A stretch of DNA of 64,000 nucleotides, taken from positions 20,109,001 to 20,173,000 of the forward strand of contig CM074856.1 in the NCBI GenBank assembly GCA_037501455.1. Reading direction: 5' to 3'. Position numbers and translations under genes: made by a program. Source of the stretch: Lantana camara (Eukaryota; Streptophyta; Magnoliopsida; Lamiales; Verbenaceae). The notes under the pieces were generated by a model that worked only from the letters and a program-made list of their open reading frames with translations, was not told the origin of the DNA and made no database searches. Of the stretch, positions 21,875 through 34,674 are shown one piece after another; the stretch's first letter is position 1, and each line of letters starts with the position of its first letter.

Positions 21875-24661
21875 GGTGGCGGCGGAGACGGCGGCGGTTG
21901 GTGGTGTGTGGGTTTTCAGCTGAGGAATATTGAGAGGTGCGAGAGAGAGAGAGAGAGAGAGGAGTGCAAGTGAAGTCTACGCTTCTTCTCTGGATAGACA
22001 AAGAAATATAGAGAATGGTACAAGTGTTGCTGCGTAATGTACTGTTACGATTGTTGTGATTCTTCTGAAAGTTGACAGTTACTGTTTACCGCATTCGATT
22101 CGGGTTCGGGCTTTACAGATTGGGCATCCCCATTTCTGGCCCAATTTATAGCAATTTACGAGGGTTGAGGGCGTTCGACCAAAAGTTTGTATTTTATATC
22201 TTAAACGTGGCTTATGAATGATTTAGGGCCGTCAATGGATTGGATTCGAATCAAATAGGATGGGAAAATTTTAATTTGAGTCTGGTAAAGAGATTAGAAA
22301 CCGTATTTGAATTCAATATGATGTTTGTCGATTTAGCACCATTAAATTTGTGAAGAGATAATAATGTTCAAAGTCTCGAACCGTCTCGTTCTATCGAATG
22401 CTAATCTTTTTGAATAAAAATGGGGGGAGACCTGTCAAACAAGAGGTCACCCTCCACTAAATTAAGTAAGAGATCGGTGATTAGACAGATAATAAGAGCT
22501 ATAAAATAATTAAGAAAACTATAATGAAAGTAAAGAGATGTTGGATGATGAGCTTAAAGAAACAAGATTGCTGAAAAAAACGTATGCAAGCTGATGATAT
22601 GTCAAAAGTGTGAGAATGAAGTTGCTAAGAGCCTTTTTATAGCTCCTTTGGGGAAGGATCTGTTTGAATTTAAAGCCTCTACTGAAGCTCCTCACGTGCT
22701 CTCCCGCTGGTACAACCTCCCTGAGACCGGGGGATCTATTAGGGCAACAACTTACCATCTGGGCCTACCTGTTGGGCTTGGTGACGAGCCGGTCGGCCAT
22801 CTGCTAAGCAGGCCCCAAAACCGGCTGCTATCCAAATAACTATCATTAACCTTAGTATCAAATGAGTTGGGCCATCCATTAGGTCTGAATATATTATTTT
22901 CTTCTAGTATCACTATAGAATTTGAATTCAACGATATTTAATTCATATATAATCGATAGTTTGATTCATTCAGTAATAAAAATCCAATAAAAAGTTTTAA
23001 TCTATTCCGCTTAAATACTCTAATATATTTATTTAGTAGGATTAAGCAAGATTAGATTAATAGTCCTACTTAACTTGTATTTACAAATACTTTTGCAAAT
23101 TTGGGATTGTGACCCGAAATTATGTTTGATAAAAGGTTAATTATTCATCTCATACTCCTCATGGATTGATTCATTCACCCCCTCCCATTACTCATCTATC
23201 TCATCTCATCCCAATCAATAAAATAAACATCTCATAAGAGTTAGTTTACACTTTACATTAATAGATATCAATCAATCGGATTCGATTGTTCATAGATTAA
23301 ACTTTTACTACTTAACTTGTCTAGGGTTTTACTAACATAGCTTAAGCTGATGCACAATTTATTGCATCATTCTATTTTTATTTCGGTAACATGATTTTAT
23401 TGCAACTCAAATTCCCTTAGGCTAATTTTTTGCAGAGTTGAGCCATAGTTTTTGGGAAGATGTATTATGAGAAAAAAAATAATTTTATCCCAATAGGAAA
23501 GGGGCAGTTTGAAATATTTTTACTTAACTCCCCATAAAATTATACTATAAAATAGGATATAAATACGGCATTAGAATGTTTTAGTACTACATTTTGTGAA
23601 AATAACACAATATATTTTGAGATATATTTTAAGTACGACATTTTGTGAAAATCATACGATATTTTGCCAAAATGAAGAGTTAAATAAAAATATGATGCCC
23701 AATTGGGGATTTATCCCACATTACCCGAAATAACAACTACTCATTTTATATTTTTATTTTTTTGGTAAGAACAACTACTCATTTTTGTTGCAATATAATA
23801 TAGTCATTTATTAAAAACTCAGGTCTTGCCTTTACACAGGACCCTATACTAATTAAAGTAAATTTAGAAAATAGTTTGATAACCATCTAAATCCAATCTA
23901 TCCATTCCGACTAGAGCAAACTGGTTTTTTTTTTTTTTTTTTTTTTTCAAGAGAGATGGGAGCGAAGTTACAAGTCAACAATATCTTTTAACAATAGTAC
24001 AATATCAGAAAGCTCACTATCTCCTTTTTTTGCATCAAGAGCTAAACGCGTTAAAGCAAACTAACCTAACATTTTATAAATATCTAAAGGTTAGAATTTA
24101 AATGTAAGATTCTGCTTATATCAATTCACTTTATTACTTCAATAAAAATAAAAAATAAAAAAAAAAACACTTTATGACTCATAGTTGAAGGCGTGAACCC
24201 CTCTCGATAATTCTAATTCAAATTGAATTCCATCAAATTAATTAAAAAGAAAATGAATATTTATATTTTTTACATATTAATAAAAAATTTTAAAAAAATA
24301 TCACATATATATTTATATATACTATCTATACTATTATATTAAGCGAGAGACTCATTTGATATCATGGACTTTTTTTTTTCTTTTTTTTTTTAATTTTTTA
24401 ATATAAATCCTAGCCACATACTTTTACAGTTTTCTGCCAAAACTCTACTACATTCACGGGCCCTCAAATTTTTTTCTTTTTTATTTATATCACTTATTTA
24501 TTTTTAATTTTTTTCTCAATTTAAATTATTTTATTTTATTTATTCATCATAAAATTATAATTATATTAAAAATAATTGTAAATTAAGTAATTATATGAAA
24601 ATTTTTATTTAATTTTTCTATTTTTACGGATAGTGTACAGAGTTAGTAGTTATATAATTAA
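21875..24661. other. Upstream region of the methyltransferase gene and intergenic AT-rich DNA
   Basis: A (GA)n run lies at about 21941-21961 in the probable 5' untranslated region of the minus-strand gene. A GC-richer stretch at about 22430-22860 contains a minus-strand GCTATAAAAAGGC TATA-like box near 22631-22643. It could be a solo LTR or LTR fragment, but termini and duplications were not found. A poly(T) run lies at about 23924-23947. The rest is AT-rich with no gene. Confidence 0.45.
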
Positions 24662-25172
24662 GAGCTAATTCCAGACACCCCCTGACCTTTGGGATTTAGT
24701 GCGCTTTGCCCCCTAACCTTTGAATTGGTGCGATTTCCCCCCTAACCTTTGAAAAATATCACACTTAACCCCTTTTAACAAACTTTGACCGTCGATTTCT
24801 CTTTTATCATGGCGATCCAAACTTCAAAACCACCACCATCGTCTTCGTCTCTCCAAGGCGAACAAAGTCCATACCCTAGTCGACCCTATTAACCGCCGAA
24901 AGCCGCTTCAATGCTTCGCCCGTCGTGCATCGTCTTTGACCGGTGATTTCTACTTCGTCGATTGTCGGATTTTAGTTTCGAGACCATTGTTGTGTTCCTT
25001 GCGTTGAAAGTCTCAATTTGATATGTAATATCAACACATTTGAAATCTATTTTACGCATATCTACTTTGCTAAAGGGGTTAAGTATGATATTTTTCAAAA
25101 ATTAGGGGAACAATCTCATCGATTTTAAGATTAGGAGGTAAAATACACTAAACCCAGAAAGAGAGGGGCCCC
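24662..25172. mobile_element. Non-autonomous MULE-type element, copy B
   Basis: A 511-bp element lies between perfect 9-bp direct repeats TATAATTAA (24653-24661 and 25173-25181), as Mutator-like elements make. Its inverted ends include GATTTAGTGCGCTTTGCCCC with CACACTTAACCCCTTTTA and their mirror. It is the inverted homologue of copy A at about 10015-10510, also in the interior. It encodes nothing credible. It ends about 340 bases before the glyoxalase-family start codon. Confidence 0.85.
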
Positions 25173-25514
25173 TATAATTAATTTAGTTCCATCTAATTTG
25201 AATCCAAAACTTAGAGGTGCATGCATGAGAATGCTTCGTGCTTAATTAATCCACCCCACTCATATTTGAAGCCAAGTGGTGTGCATGAGCCAAAGGCACC
25301 GCTTCGTCACATAGCCCCCACGGCCCCACGTATTAACGCCAAAGCACACGCGTCGCCACCGCAATTCCTCCGCCGCCAACCGCCGCTACCTCAATTACAA
25401 ACACACATGATATACCGATATACACACAATTACCCACCATATAATTACGAGTTCCACTAACACGCATTTGCTTGCCTCAATTGAAGCTGAGAACGAAGTA
25501 GTTGAAGACCCAAA

Positions 25515-27240
25515 ATGCAGCAAAGTAGAGAAGAGGAGGAGGAGAGAAGCAATGCCCCTCTAATGGCGTTGAATCACGTTTCTAGGGTTTGCAGATCGGT
25601 GAAGGAGTCGGTGGATTTCTACACGAAGGTGCTGGGGTTCGTCCTGATAGAGCGGCCGGAGTCGTTCGACTTCGACGGCGCGTGGCTGTTCAACTACGGC
25701 GTGGGTATTCATTTGGTGCAGTGCAGGGATGAGGATAAATTGCCCAACGATAAGGTCCGCTTGGATCCCATGGATAACCATATCTCCTTTCAGGTTAGTT
25801 TCTGGTTTTGACTTTTGATGTTGTTTCATGGTTCTTGTTCTTCTACAATTATATGCGGATTAGTGTACCGTTTAATGATTATATATCTGTTTATGGAGAA
25901 TGATGATATATTATATATCAAGTGGAATAATAATGTGTGAACTGATTTGATTAATCCAAGCTATATCTCATAAACCATCCAAAGTGTGAAAATGATACTT
26001 TGGGTAAGGTATCATTTGTGTAGGTCCCGTTTGGATAATTCGGAAGCTTGGTTTGCTGAAGAAGTATACTTGTACTATAAAGAAGAATAAAGAAGAATGA
26101 GATTAATTCTAGTTCTAACATGTCCCACTCAAATCAAAGTCAAATCAAGGTAATGTAACGAGGAGAGAGTGTTTTATACTTGTGTAATTGGTGGGAAGAT
26201 TTGGAAAGAATGATCAATCAAATATAAAGTATAATACATTTGCTATTATGATTGGTGGGGATTAGTTCGGATCGAAATTGGATTAGAATCTAACAAGTAT
26301 AATACATTTGTCATGATGATTGGCTGGATGATCAGTCAGATTGAAATTGGATTAGATTTTTCCAATCTCGTTCGATTTGGGTTTAGGGGAGCGCATGGTT
26401 GTTTCTTGCTACAAGGCCGTACGAATATGAATGGGTACATATCTGAATGGATCAGTAATCGATCAGTGTAGTATAGTTGAATAACTGAAATATTAATACA
26501 TATTTTGGGACTTTATTAAGAGAGAACAAAAATTATGGATGACTCGAATTAGCAACATCCATACATAGATAATTCCTTTTAGAATTAATATCTATCCTAC
26601 ATAGATGTGTATGGTGGTAAAATTTGAATCGTGGTAGATATTTCTCGATCATCCATGATAAAATTGTATCTGAGAAAGAATGAAAAAGGAGGACATGCAT
26701 GTTACTAATTGATAGATATATATATCTTCACTTTTGAGTTCAAAGTAGTGATATGAAGTGAACTCGAGGGTTTCTTTTGCTGCGAAATCAGACACTAAAG
26801 TCGTCACAGATTTAGATAGTCGGTCATCAATGGGTCACAAATCAGTGATCCATTCACCAATTCCATCTCCGTTGGTGTTGATGGTCATTAATTCATTTTG
26901 ATATTAGTTTTATATACTAACAAAGATATCTTGTTTATTTCAACAGCCTTCAAAACTCTAATTATGAATGTTTCTGTAGTGCGAGAATATGGAAGATATG
27001 GAGCGGAAGCTCAGGCAATACGACATGAAATATATGAAGAGAACAGTGGGGAATGAAGAGGAAGGCACAGCCATTGATCAGTTATTTTTCAACGATCCAG
27101 ATGGATTCATGATCGAAATCTGCAATTGCGAAAACCTGAAGCTGGTGCCACAGCGCTCCATTGGGAGAATTAAGCTGCCATCTGATAAGCATAATCCGCC
27201 TATAGAGCTGGACAACAATGAAGAAAATGCGTCTTCTTAG
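25515..27240 (+). CDS. VOC/glyoxalase I-family protein (GLYI4/7-like)
   Basis: Two exons, 25515-25793 and 26980-27240, join in phase to 179 residues, typical of the small plant glyoxalase I-like proteins. The first module has LNHVSRVCRSVKESVDFYTK and FNYGVGIHLVQ; the second has AIDQLFFNDPDGFMIEICNC. Possible metal ligands in the usual places are His21, His66 or His89, and Glu139, but I cannot show that all four ligands of active glyoxalase I are present. Relatives in Arabidopsis (GLYI4 group) affect methylglyoxal tolerance and stress responses. The intron is 1,186 bases with a TTTCTGTAG acceptor. The first ATG is preceded by a short acidic extension; an internal Met at residue 17 also fits family starts. 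Confidence 0.9.
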
Positions 27241-29138
27241 GATTTTGAAATTAATCTACAACTATTTTGCTCTCTTTTTGTTCGGTCTTTCTTCGTGTTT
27301 CGTTTTGGGCTTGGCTTTTGAATGCTCGATCGCATCGATCTTCATGATTTTGTTCATGGGATTACTAAGAAGGAACAAGAGAAGATGAGTTCATTTTTGA
27401 AAAGTTTACTATAATTTCTTCACTTAGAGCTGCAGAGTATTGAAATGAAGTGCACGACGACTTGCTTTCTTTGTGGCCAAGGATTCAGGTGGGTAGTTAG
27501 GTAACCAGTCAATTCTTGAATAGGTGAATTCTGAATGTGATCGGTCATAAAATTGATATGATCCTAGTTGATCCATTGGTCCACCCATCAGTCAATCACG
27601 AATTTACATAGTCAAGTTAGATCTTATTTTATTTTATTTTATTTTTCTATATATATTTCATTTATCTGGGTTGTTTTGGATCATACTGCTTAGACCTGTA
27701 ATGTTATGAACGGCATGAGCAAATAACCAAAATTTAGAGAACCAAACGAAGGGAAATTCTCTTTTCTTTTCTTTTGGGTACCGAGAAATTCACACAACAT
27801 GAAACCAAAAATAACACCAGGGAAATATAACGCAGACATTGTGTAATAGTCAAGAACAGGCAAAGAAAAAACCTTAAAATTTAAAAATCGAACTCTTGGA
27901 GAAAAACTGTCGTCGCGAGGAGCTCATCTTATTTTAAATGAAGCTTTCAACACAAATCTGATTTGATCCGATAATTGTAGAATATAAAAGCTTAAATAGT
28001 CTCAACTCTCAATCCAACTATTCAATTTGTTTAAAATTGATAGATATAGTTTGATCTTATACCTTACTGTTGTATTGATAAGTTTAAATACTTATCATTA
28101 AATTATTTACTTGTTTCTAAACTATCTGCTAGTTAAACTTATCATTAAATTATCTACTTGTTTCTAAACTATCTGTTTGTTCCTAAAGTATTTGACATTT
28201 GATGGTTGCTGCGTTGGCTATGATGCTCAGATACTGACACGGCACGATCCGAATACGGCGACACAAATTTTTTTCAAAATTTTCACATGAGGAGTGTCGG
28301 ATACAGGAATTCCCAACACGAGTTTCTGACACTATACGACACGACAAAATATTATTTTTAAAAGTGTTCATGCATCAGGCTATTTTGGTCGATTCAGTTG
28401 ATGTTGGTGGACTTACCTACATAATGCATGAGAGACACGGGCATAGAATTACGTTGATTTATTTAGCATAATATAATGTTGTTTCCTACCTTAAATTCAG
28501 TAAAAGAATATATATATATATATATATATATGTAACTTGCATGTTAATTTCAGATTTGATGTATTGAATATTATTCAACATCATGTTGGAGTTCAAGACA
28601 AGGCAGGTGGGTGACAGTGGGGTGGGTCGTATATAATTCTTTTGCCAGAAAAAAAAAAAACATTACTGATTTTAAAAAAAAAAAAAAAAAGGCAAATAGT
28701 AAGGTAGTTACGTATAATTATGCCAACAAATTAAAGCTCCACCACTGAATGAGTAATATGATACGTAAACCGAAAATTCAATTTGGACTAACTTTGATAT
28801 ATGTATTTGCAATTTTGCGTTTTAATTCTTATTCTTAACCTTGTCTCTTTTCTCTTTCAGTTATAATCCCTCAATTTCTGGAACTTCCACACATATGCAG
28901 ATTAAAGTTTGCTGGATGATTCTATCCGGACCAAGTTCAATCGAACCAGTATTATCAATAATTAAAGTGCAATTTGCTTACGATATAACTGGCTTGGTTT
29001 GATTAATATCAAATGAATAAATTTCTTTCCCCTTTATACATATAATACTACCACACAAATATACACCATTTTGTCTAATGATATCAATCTATTAACAACA
29101 TATCACATCTTCTATGCTTAATTAAGTACTTGAGTTCT
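27241..29138. other. Intergenic sequence
   Basis: No gene is seen. There is a (TA)n run at about 28509-28532, two A-runs near 28650 and 28675, and a small repeat-like block at 28215-28345 (GACACGGCACGATCCGAATACG). The 3' end of the glyoxalase-family transcript and that of the DUF716 gene both lie here. Confidence 0.5.
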
Positions 29139-30026
29139 TCAAATTGGAAGAGAATTTGACATGCAAACCGTACGTTTCTCTTCCTGAAGATCCTCACACT
29201 TGTTCAAAGACTCATACTCAACTATCTCTCTCGAATACAACTTGATCATAACCAGATAGAAACACATGGAAAAGACAGTCACAGCCATCAAACACACCCC
29301 AAACAACATGTTCACCAGCGCCTTACCACGTTCCAATGCCCCGTCGCCATGACACAACACGACATCCCGCCCCGGTGCCTCCTTCAGGAAGCAACCATCG
29401 GACATCCACCGTGGGTTCCAGAGCACGACCCCGGTCACAAACAGCCAAATGCCCTGTAGGACCACGCTGAAAGCCCTAATGAACGACACCACGAAGCTCC
29501 GGGAGCACCCAACGGCCACGAGCAGCGTCGTTGCCAAGGCTACCCCCGTCGCGATCTGGAGGAGCCAGTGGTACTGCCCCTCGATCCCCATGTGGTCAGT
29601 CGAGTGCAGGTGCAGTATCAAAAGCTGCTGCCCGAACGCGACAGCCTGGAGGAAGTGGGCCAGCCCGTGGCCGGCTGGCCCACGAGGGGCGCCGAGACTG
29701 TCTAGGACCGCCGCGAAGAAGGCGTACACGAAGAAAGACATGGCGATGATCGAGTGCTCGAAGTGGGGCAGGTTCTTGGACGGGATCGAGCCATCCGGCG
29801 AGAGGAGCGTCCGCCGAAAGAAGAGTTCCATCAGGGTAAAGATGAGGGTTACCATCATGATCGTGATGAGCTCTAAATGTTTGAGCCTTGAATAAGGGTA
29901 CCATGGCTGGGTTCTGTAGGTCTTTGGGTGGAGAATGTGGTGTTTGATGCAGTTGAAGAGATGCCATAGGCCTATGATCAAGAATGCCAACCCTAATGAA
30001 ACATGGCCTGAGGTGCCACCCGCCAT
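29139..30026 (-). CDS. DUF716 / TMEM45-like multi-pass membrane protein
   Basis: A single uninterrupted 295-residue frame. It opens MAGGTSGHVSLGLAFLIIGL and has about seven hydrophobic segments. Typical family features are GLWHLFNCIKHHILHPK near the N terminus, FEHSIIAMSFFVYAFFA in the middle, GQQLLILHLHSTDH around residue 140, and a TGVVLWNPRWMSDGCF segment around 205-225. It is intronless, like many plant DUF716 genes. Its coding sequence is more GC-rich than its surroundings. Relatives in tobacco and rice respond to virus or pathogen challenge, but the molecular role is unknown. Plus-strand open frames over the same bases are mirror effects of GC-rich codons. Confidence 0.92.
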   Translation of the reverse strand: MAGGTSGHVSLGLAFLIIGLWHLFNCIKHHILHPKTYRTQPWYPYSRLKHLELITIMMVTLIFTLMELFFRRTLLSPDGSIPSKNLPHFEHSIIAMSFFVYAFFAAVLDSLGAPRGPAGHGLAHFLQAVAFGQQLLILHLHSTDHMGIEGQYHWLLQIATGVALATTLLVAVGCSRSFVVSFIRAFSVVLQGIWLFVTGVVLWNPRWMSDGCFLKEAPGRDVVLCHGDGALERGKALVNMLFGVCLMAVTVFSMCFYLVMIKLYSREIVEYESLNKCEDLQEEKRTVCMSNSLPI

Positions 30027-30073
30027 TGATTTGTTAGTTCGTTTCTTTTGGGGGGTTAATTTTTTGCTTGTGA

Positions 30074-30081
30074 TATATAAA
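30074..30081 (-). promoter_or_regulatory. Probable TATA box of the DUF716 gene
   Basis: The minus strand reads TTTATATATC about 50 bases upstream of the start codon, giving a very short 5' untranslated region. A second candidate (CTATATAC) lies at about 30093-30100. Confidence 0.45.
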
Positions 30082-30701
30082 GGGATTTTGTGTATATAGA
30101 GGTTTGTTGGAGAAGTAGGGTTATATATTACTTATTGGATTAGGGGCCAATGAGGGGCTCACAGTTTGTGCATATGATGATCTTGCCTTGTACTACTATG
30201 AAATGATTCTGCAATTTATCTATCGAGAAAAGGGACTTGCTGGCAAAGGAAATTCTGCTTAAAGGAAGAGTTATTCATCATACTTTTGAGGTGTTCTTCG
30301 TTTAAATTATATGATATTATGTTGGTTAAGAGGGCTAAGATAATGATCAAGAAACACGAAAACGTAAATGAAAAAATAACTGATTTGCATTAAGTTGGTA
30401 TTAGAAATACAAAAATGCTTTGTTGATATTTTAGTTTTTAAATACACCGCCATCATGTTGCTTAAGGGGCTTTAGTTATTGGATAACTATATGGGTACTC
30501 TTTTTAGTTTCCACCTAGTAACGAAAACAAAATTTTACAGAGGAGAAATTAATAAAAAAGAAAAAAAACTGTCAGTAATTTTTATTGGAACCTTACAGTA
30601 ATTTTCATAGTTTTTCAGTATAATTATTAAAAATAAAAAAAAAAAGTTAATAATGAAATCTAACCAACTGAGGCCTGAGGATATACCTCATGATTATCCG
30701 A
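30082..30701. other. Upstream intergenic sequence
   Basis: AT-rich, with no gene. Probably includes the DUF716 promoter. TTATCCGA at 30694-30701 borders the next element. Confidence 0.5.
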
Positions 30702-31858
30702 GGGTTAAAACTTTTTTGCACCTCAACGTTTGAGATAATTTACACTTTAGTACCCAACCTTTAAAATTTAAGAATTCAATACCCAACCTTTGATTGTTTG
30801 TTCACCTTGGTGCCCAATCATAAAATTGGCGAAATTTTCCGGCCAACATAATTTTTTAAGGGTAAAACAGTCATTTTAATTTTGTAGGCACCATTAAAAG
30901 ATTTCACAAAAAAAAAAACAAAAAAGAAAAATGCAGTGTGCCAGACCTCAAACCCCAATCTTCTTCTTGTTCCTCCTTCATACCGCCTCTGCATCACTGT
31001 CGCTGCCGCCTGCTTAACAACACCAGAATCGCAGCCCCACCATCATTGCGCACACACTCTCCCCGAAATCGCTCCACCACCAACCATTGCGCACACACAC
31101 ACACACACGAACTTTCAAGGCCCTTTCCCCAATTCTCTTACTTCATTAACCCAACTCCAAGCTCTCAACCTCAACAAAACGGATTTTTGGGGGGTGTGTG
31201 CTCTGATTAGTCCTTTGCTTTTCTCACATCATTTCTCCATGCCCTTCCCCCAATCTTCCAGATCTGGGTGTGCGCTGTGAATAATCCATATTGTTCTAGA
31301 TCTATGTGTGTGCATATGTGATTTGGTGTGTTGATATGTGTGTGTGATTTTGTGTCATGTACGGTGGTGCGATTTTGGTGATGGTTGGCTAAAAAGGTGA
31401 TGGTGGCAGTGGTTGTGTAATTCACATTTGTGTGCGTGTGCAATAGTGGTGGTGGAGTGGTTTCAGGGGGAGTGTGTGTGCAATGGTGGTGGTGCTACGA
31501 TTTTGGTACTGTGAAGCAGGTGGTGGCGATGCAAAGTTCTTGGCGACGGTTATGCGGCGGTGGCATGGTGGAGGAATAAGAAGAAGAAGAAGACGGCTGG
31601 GGTTTGAGGATTTGACACACCAGTCTTTTTCTTTTTCTTTGTTTTTTTTTTTTTTTTTTAAATTTTTAATGGCTACAAAATTAAAATGACTGTTTTGCCC
31701 TTAAAAAGTTCATGTTGGCCGGAAGAATTCGCCGGATTTTATGACTGGCTACTAAAGTGAACAAAAAATCAAAGATTGAACATTGAATCCTGAATTAAAT
31801 TTTAAAGGTTGGATACGTAAATCATTCCAAACGTTGGGGTGCAAAAAATGGTTAACCC
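30702..31858. mobile_element. Non-autonomous TIR transposon with long inverted ends
   Basis: A 1,157-bp element begins GGGTTAAAACTTTTTTGCACC and ends with the mirror of that sequence. The inverted repeats extend about 185 bp and include GGGTAAAACAGTCATTTTAAT and its mirror. It is flanked by TTATCCGA and TTATCCCA, an 8-bp repeat matching at 7 positions, which suggests hAT. The interior has a CCA/CACA-rich left half and a GGTGGTG-rich right half, like the block at 1745-2396. No transposase is present. Confidence 0.75.
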
Positions 31859-32288
31859 TTATCCCAATTAAAAATTTAACATGCACACCTCACGGATAAT
31901 TTGGTCATCTATTTGAGAGTATTATGAAATAGTCTTTTCCTACCTCATAAACCTAACTAATTCTAACTCAAAATCTGAGTCCATCAAATCGGTATAATTA
32001 GATAGTGTTTTACACTTATTATATAGTTGGTGGAAAACTTAAGTAACGTGACAAATCAAATAACATGTGTAATATACTTATTATTATAATTGGATGAACT
32101 TGGTCGAATCAAGTTTAGACTAGAATTTGTCATGAACTTTGAACGTTTGTAATATTGGATAAAAATGCACCTCATGTTTAATGAAATATTCTCATATTTC
32201 CTTCTACATAAATTATACAATGCATGCTAAACATCGGTTTTGTGATTTGTTTTTAATACATAAAAATAGAAATTTTAATGACTTAAAT
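31859..32288. other. AT-rich intergenic sequence
   Basis: No gene or clear element. Confidence 0.45.
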
Positions 32289-33076
32289 TGTGACACCTCG
32301 TCTGCTTGCACGTACAGGTTTGTGCCACGTGTGAGTTTAATTTCCGTATTTGCATTTATTTTCATATTTAAGTGATGCATTTATATTTGAATTCTATTCT
32401 TTTATTCAATTCTTATATGATTTATTTGGAATATTTGATAAGAGTTTGCCCTACTTGAACGTATGATTTGAATTCTTATGATTTGAGAATTTGTGAAGTA
32501 TGCATTTGAGTCCCGAGCATGCTAAATTCGTGAAACACGTGAATTATATGATTTTAAGACTTAATTGTATGATTTAAATGTGTTTTGGACTTGATTGATC
32601 CTTAGAGGACTCAATTGAACTTTTGTTCAAAGTTTTGGACCTTTTAGCAAATTGGTCACCCTTGAGTCATTTAATCATAACTTGAGTTCGGGAACTTGGA
32701 TTCAAGTTCCGTCCTTGCCGTTGGACTCCAATCGATGATTTTGACCCAATGGAACAAGCCTTGTAATATTTCGATGCCATTTCGACCCCCGACGACGCAG
32801 ATTTCAGCCACACGTACCTAATACGCCCCTATAACCTATTTGTGAGCTATGAGACATATCCTTGTCCTTTCTTTGACCCTAAACTCAACCAAAAGCCATT
32901 TCTCTCTCCCTCGTTCTGCTGAGATTCAAACCATTCACCCAAGAGAGAAGGAAGAAAGAGCAAACAAGAACCCCACCTCCATTATTGCCCATTTTTTAGC
33001 TCAAGATAGGCTATTTCTTGCTCCAACCTCGAAGGTAAGTTAGGATTCTCAAGACTAATTCAAACAGCCCTACTTT
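32289..33076 (+). mobile_element. LTR relic, left part (split by a hAT element)
   Basis: It starts TGTGACACCTCGTC, followed by CACGTACAGGT, closely like the start of the solo LTR at 12962 (TGTAACATCCCGCTCGTC, followed by CGTACAGGTACG). The order of later motifs also agrees: TTCCG...CGTTGGACT and GCAGATTT..CCAC. It continues past the hAT element at 33077-33873 for an uncertain distance. No matching end was found. Confidence 0.55.
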
Positions 33077-33873
33077 TAGGGCTGTAAATGGATATTCGAA
33101 AATCCGATATCCGTCCGCATCTGAATCCGTTTACAGAGGATATTATCCGTATTCGATTATAGACATCCGAATTATAAACGGATAAGGATATGGTAATAAG
33201 GCATCCGATCCGTTTAACATCCGATCCGTTTCATTATCCGTTAGATATATCCGTTATCCGATTTATCCATAATCCGTATCCGATAAATAATGTATTATAT
33301 TAAAATATATACACAAAACTGTGTATGTATGATAGATTATTAGTATTAAGTAAATTTTTTAGCGCATTTACTAAAGAAAAACATTAGGTTTTATTAGTAA
33401 CTATATGTTCACGTCAATATTCATATAGAGATAATATAATTAACATATATTATGTTACTAATAAAAGTATTATATTTCAAATTAATTATATGATAAAATT
33501 TATAATTTCACCACATTTATACATTTGCTAAAACATAAAAATGATCTATATAGATATACTTATTATTTCTCTATTCGTCTAAAATATATATATTCAAAGT
33601 TATATAATTATTAAATAATTTATCTATAAATGAATAGTTGATAATCTGATTAAAAGTTCGAAGTTATATATAAATAAATAATTTATGTCAAATTTTGAAT
33701 AGTTGAAAATCCGATTAAAATCCGAATCCGTCCGAATCCGCCTTGTATCCGTATAAAAAGGATATTATCCGAATTCGATTTAAAAGGATATTATCCGTAT
33801 CCGTCCGAATCATAAATGGATAAGGATATGGTAATCATACATCCGATCCGTTTATTATCCGTTTACACCCCTA
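33077..33873. mobile_element. Non-autonomous hAT element (797 bp)
   Basis: The element begins TAGGGCTGTAAATGGAT and ends ATCCGTTTACACCCCTA, a near-perfect inverted repeat. It is flanked by a perfect 8-bp duplication CCTACTTT (33069-33076 and 33874-33881). Both ends are packed with ATCCG-type subterminal repeats in both orientations; the interior is AT-rich. No transposase is encoded. Confidence 0.9.
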
Positions 33874-33881
33874 CCTACTTT

Positions 33882-34669
33882 AATCCAATCAAAACCATGT
33901 CAAGAATATAGTGGCCAGAGTGTAACTGCCAGAAAATTCAACCAAAAAGGGATTTGAGTTCTTGAAATCTGTCTTCAAATCCCATTTGCTAATAGATATA
34001 AATAACCCTCACCCATATTCAAGAACAAACACAGAAGCCATTGCATGTGAATTCATAAATAAAAGAAAAGAAAATGAGGTGCATTATCAAGCAACAACAT
34101 TGGTTCTGATCTTGTCAATGATTCGGCCAATTCTTGTCAATTCTTTTAAGTTCCATTACTTAATTTTTGGCACAGCCGATCATCTACCTTCTGTTTTTCG
34201 CAGTTGGGAACTTAATAATAGAATGTGGAAGTCCTAAATGTTCCTTTACTGCATAACATTCTTAAGAGCAGAAAAGATGCCAACTTGATACTATAGGATA
34301 ACGAACCAAAGGGCAAAAATTATTCTTAAACACATGATGTTCCAAAGGGCTCCAAATACAAACCAACTAACATAAAGAGGGAAAGCTGTGAAAAATCCTA
34401 CTCGAGTTGCATGCTCACCAAAATTATTTCTTCATACAAGTAATCAACCCAGAAAGTCTAAGCTTAAACACTCTAAGCGAACACCCATCAAGAATTAAGC
34501 ATAACTCATCATCATAAACCAGATTACTATGAATATCTATGATTTTTCTTGGCCTTCTAGTTTAAACAACAAAGCTCCGTCGACAAAAATGCATAACAGA
34601 AAGAAGAGTGAGATTTTACCTCGACAAGAATGGGCAAATTGAAACCCGCCACCCGAATCACTGTAGCCT
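33882..34669. other. Intergenic sequence, possibly remainder of an LTR relic
   Basis: No supported gene. The last 60 bases before the copia element, and the bases just after it (39555-39650), form one stretch of pre-insertion DNA. Confidence 0.4.
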
Positions 34670-34674
34670 GAATC

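Noticed and set aside
22594..22839. Plus-strand 81-residue frame
   Set aside because: Probably lies in an LTR-like block with a minus-strand TATA box; not protein-like.
29449..29895. 148-residue plus-strand frame
   Set aside because: Antisense shadow of the GC-rich DUF716 coding sequence.
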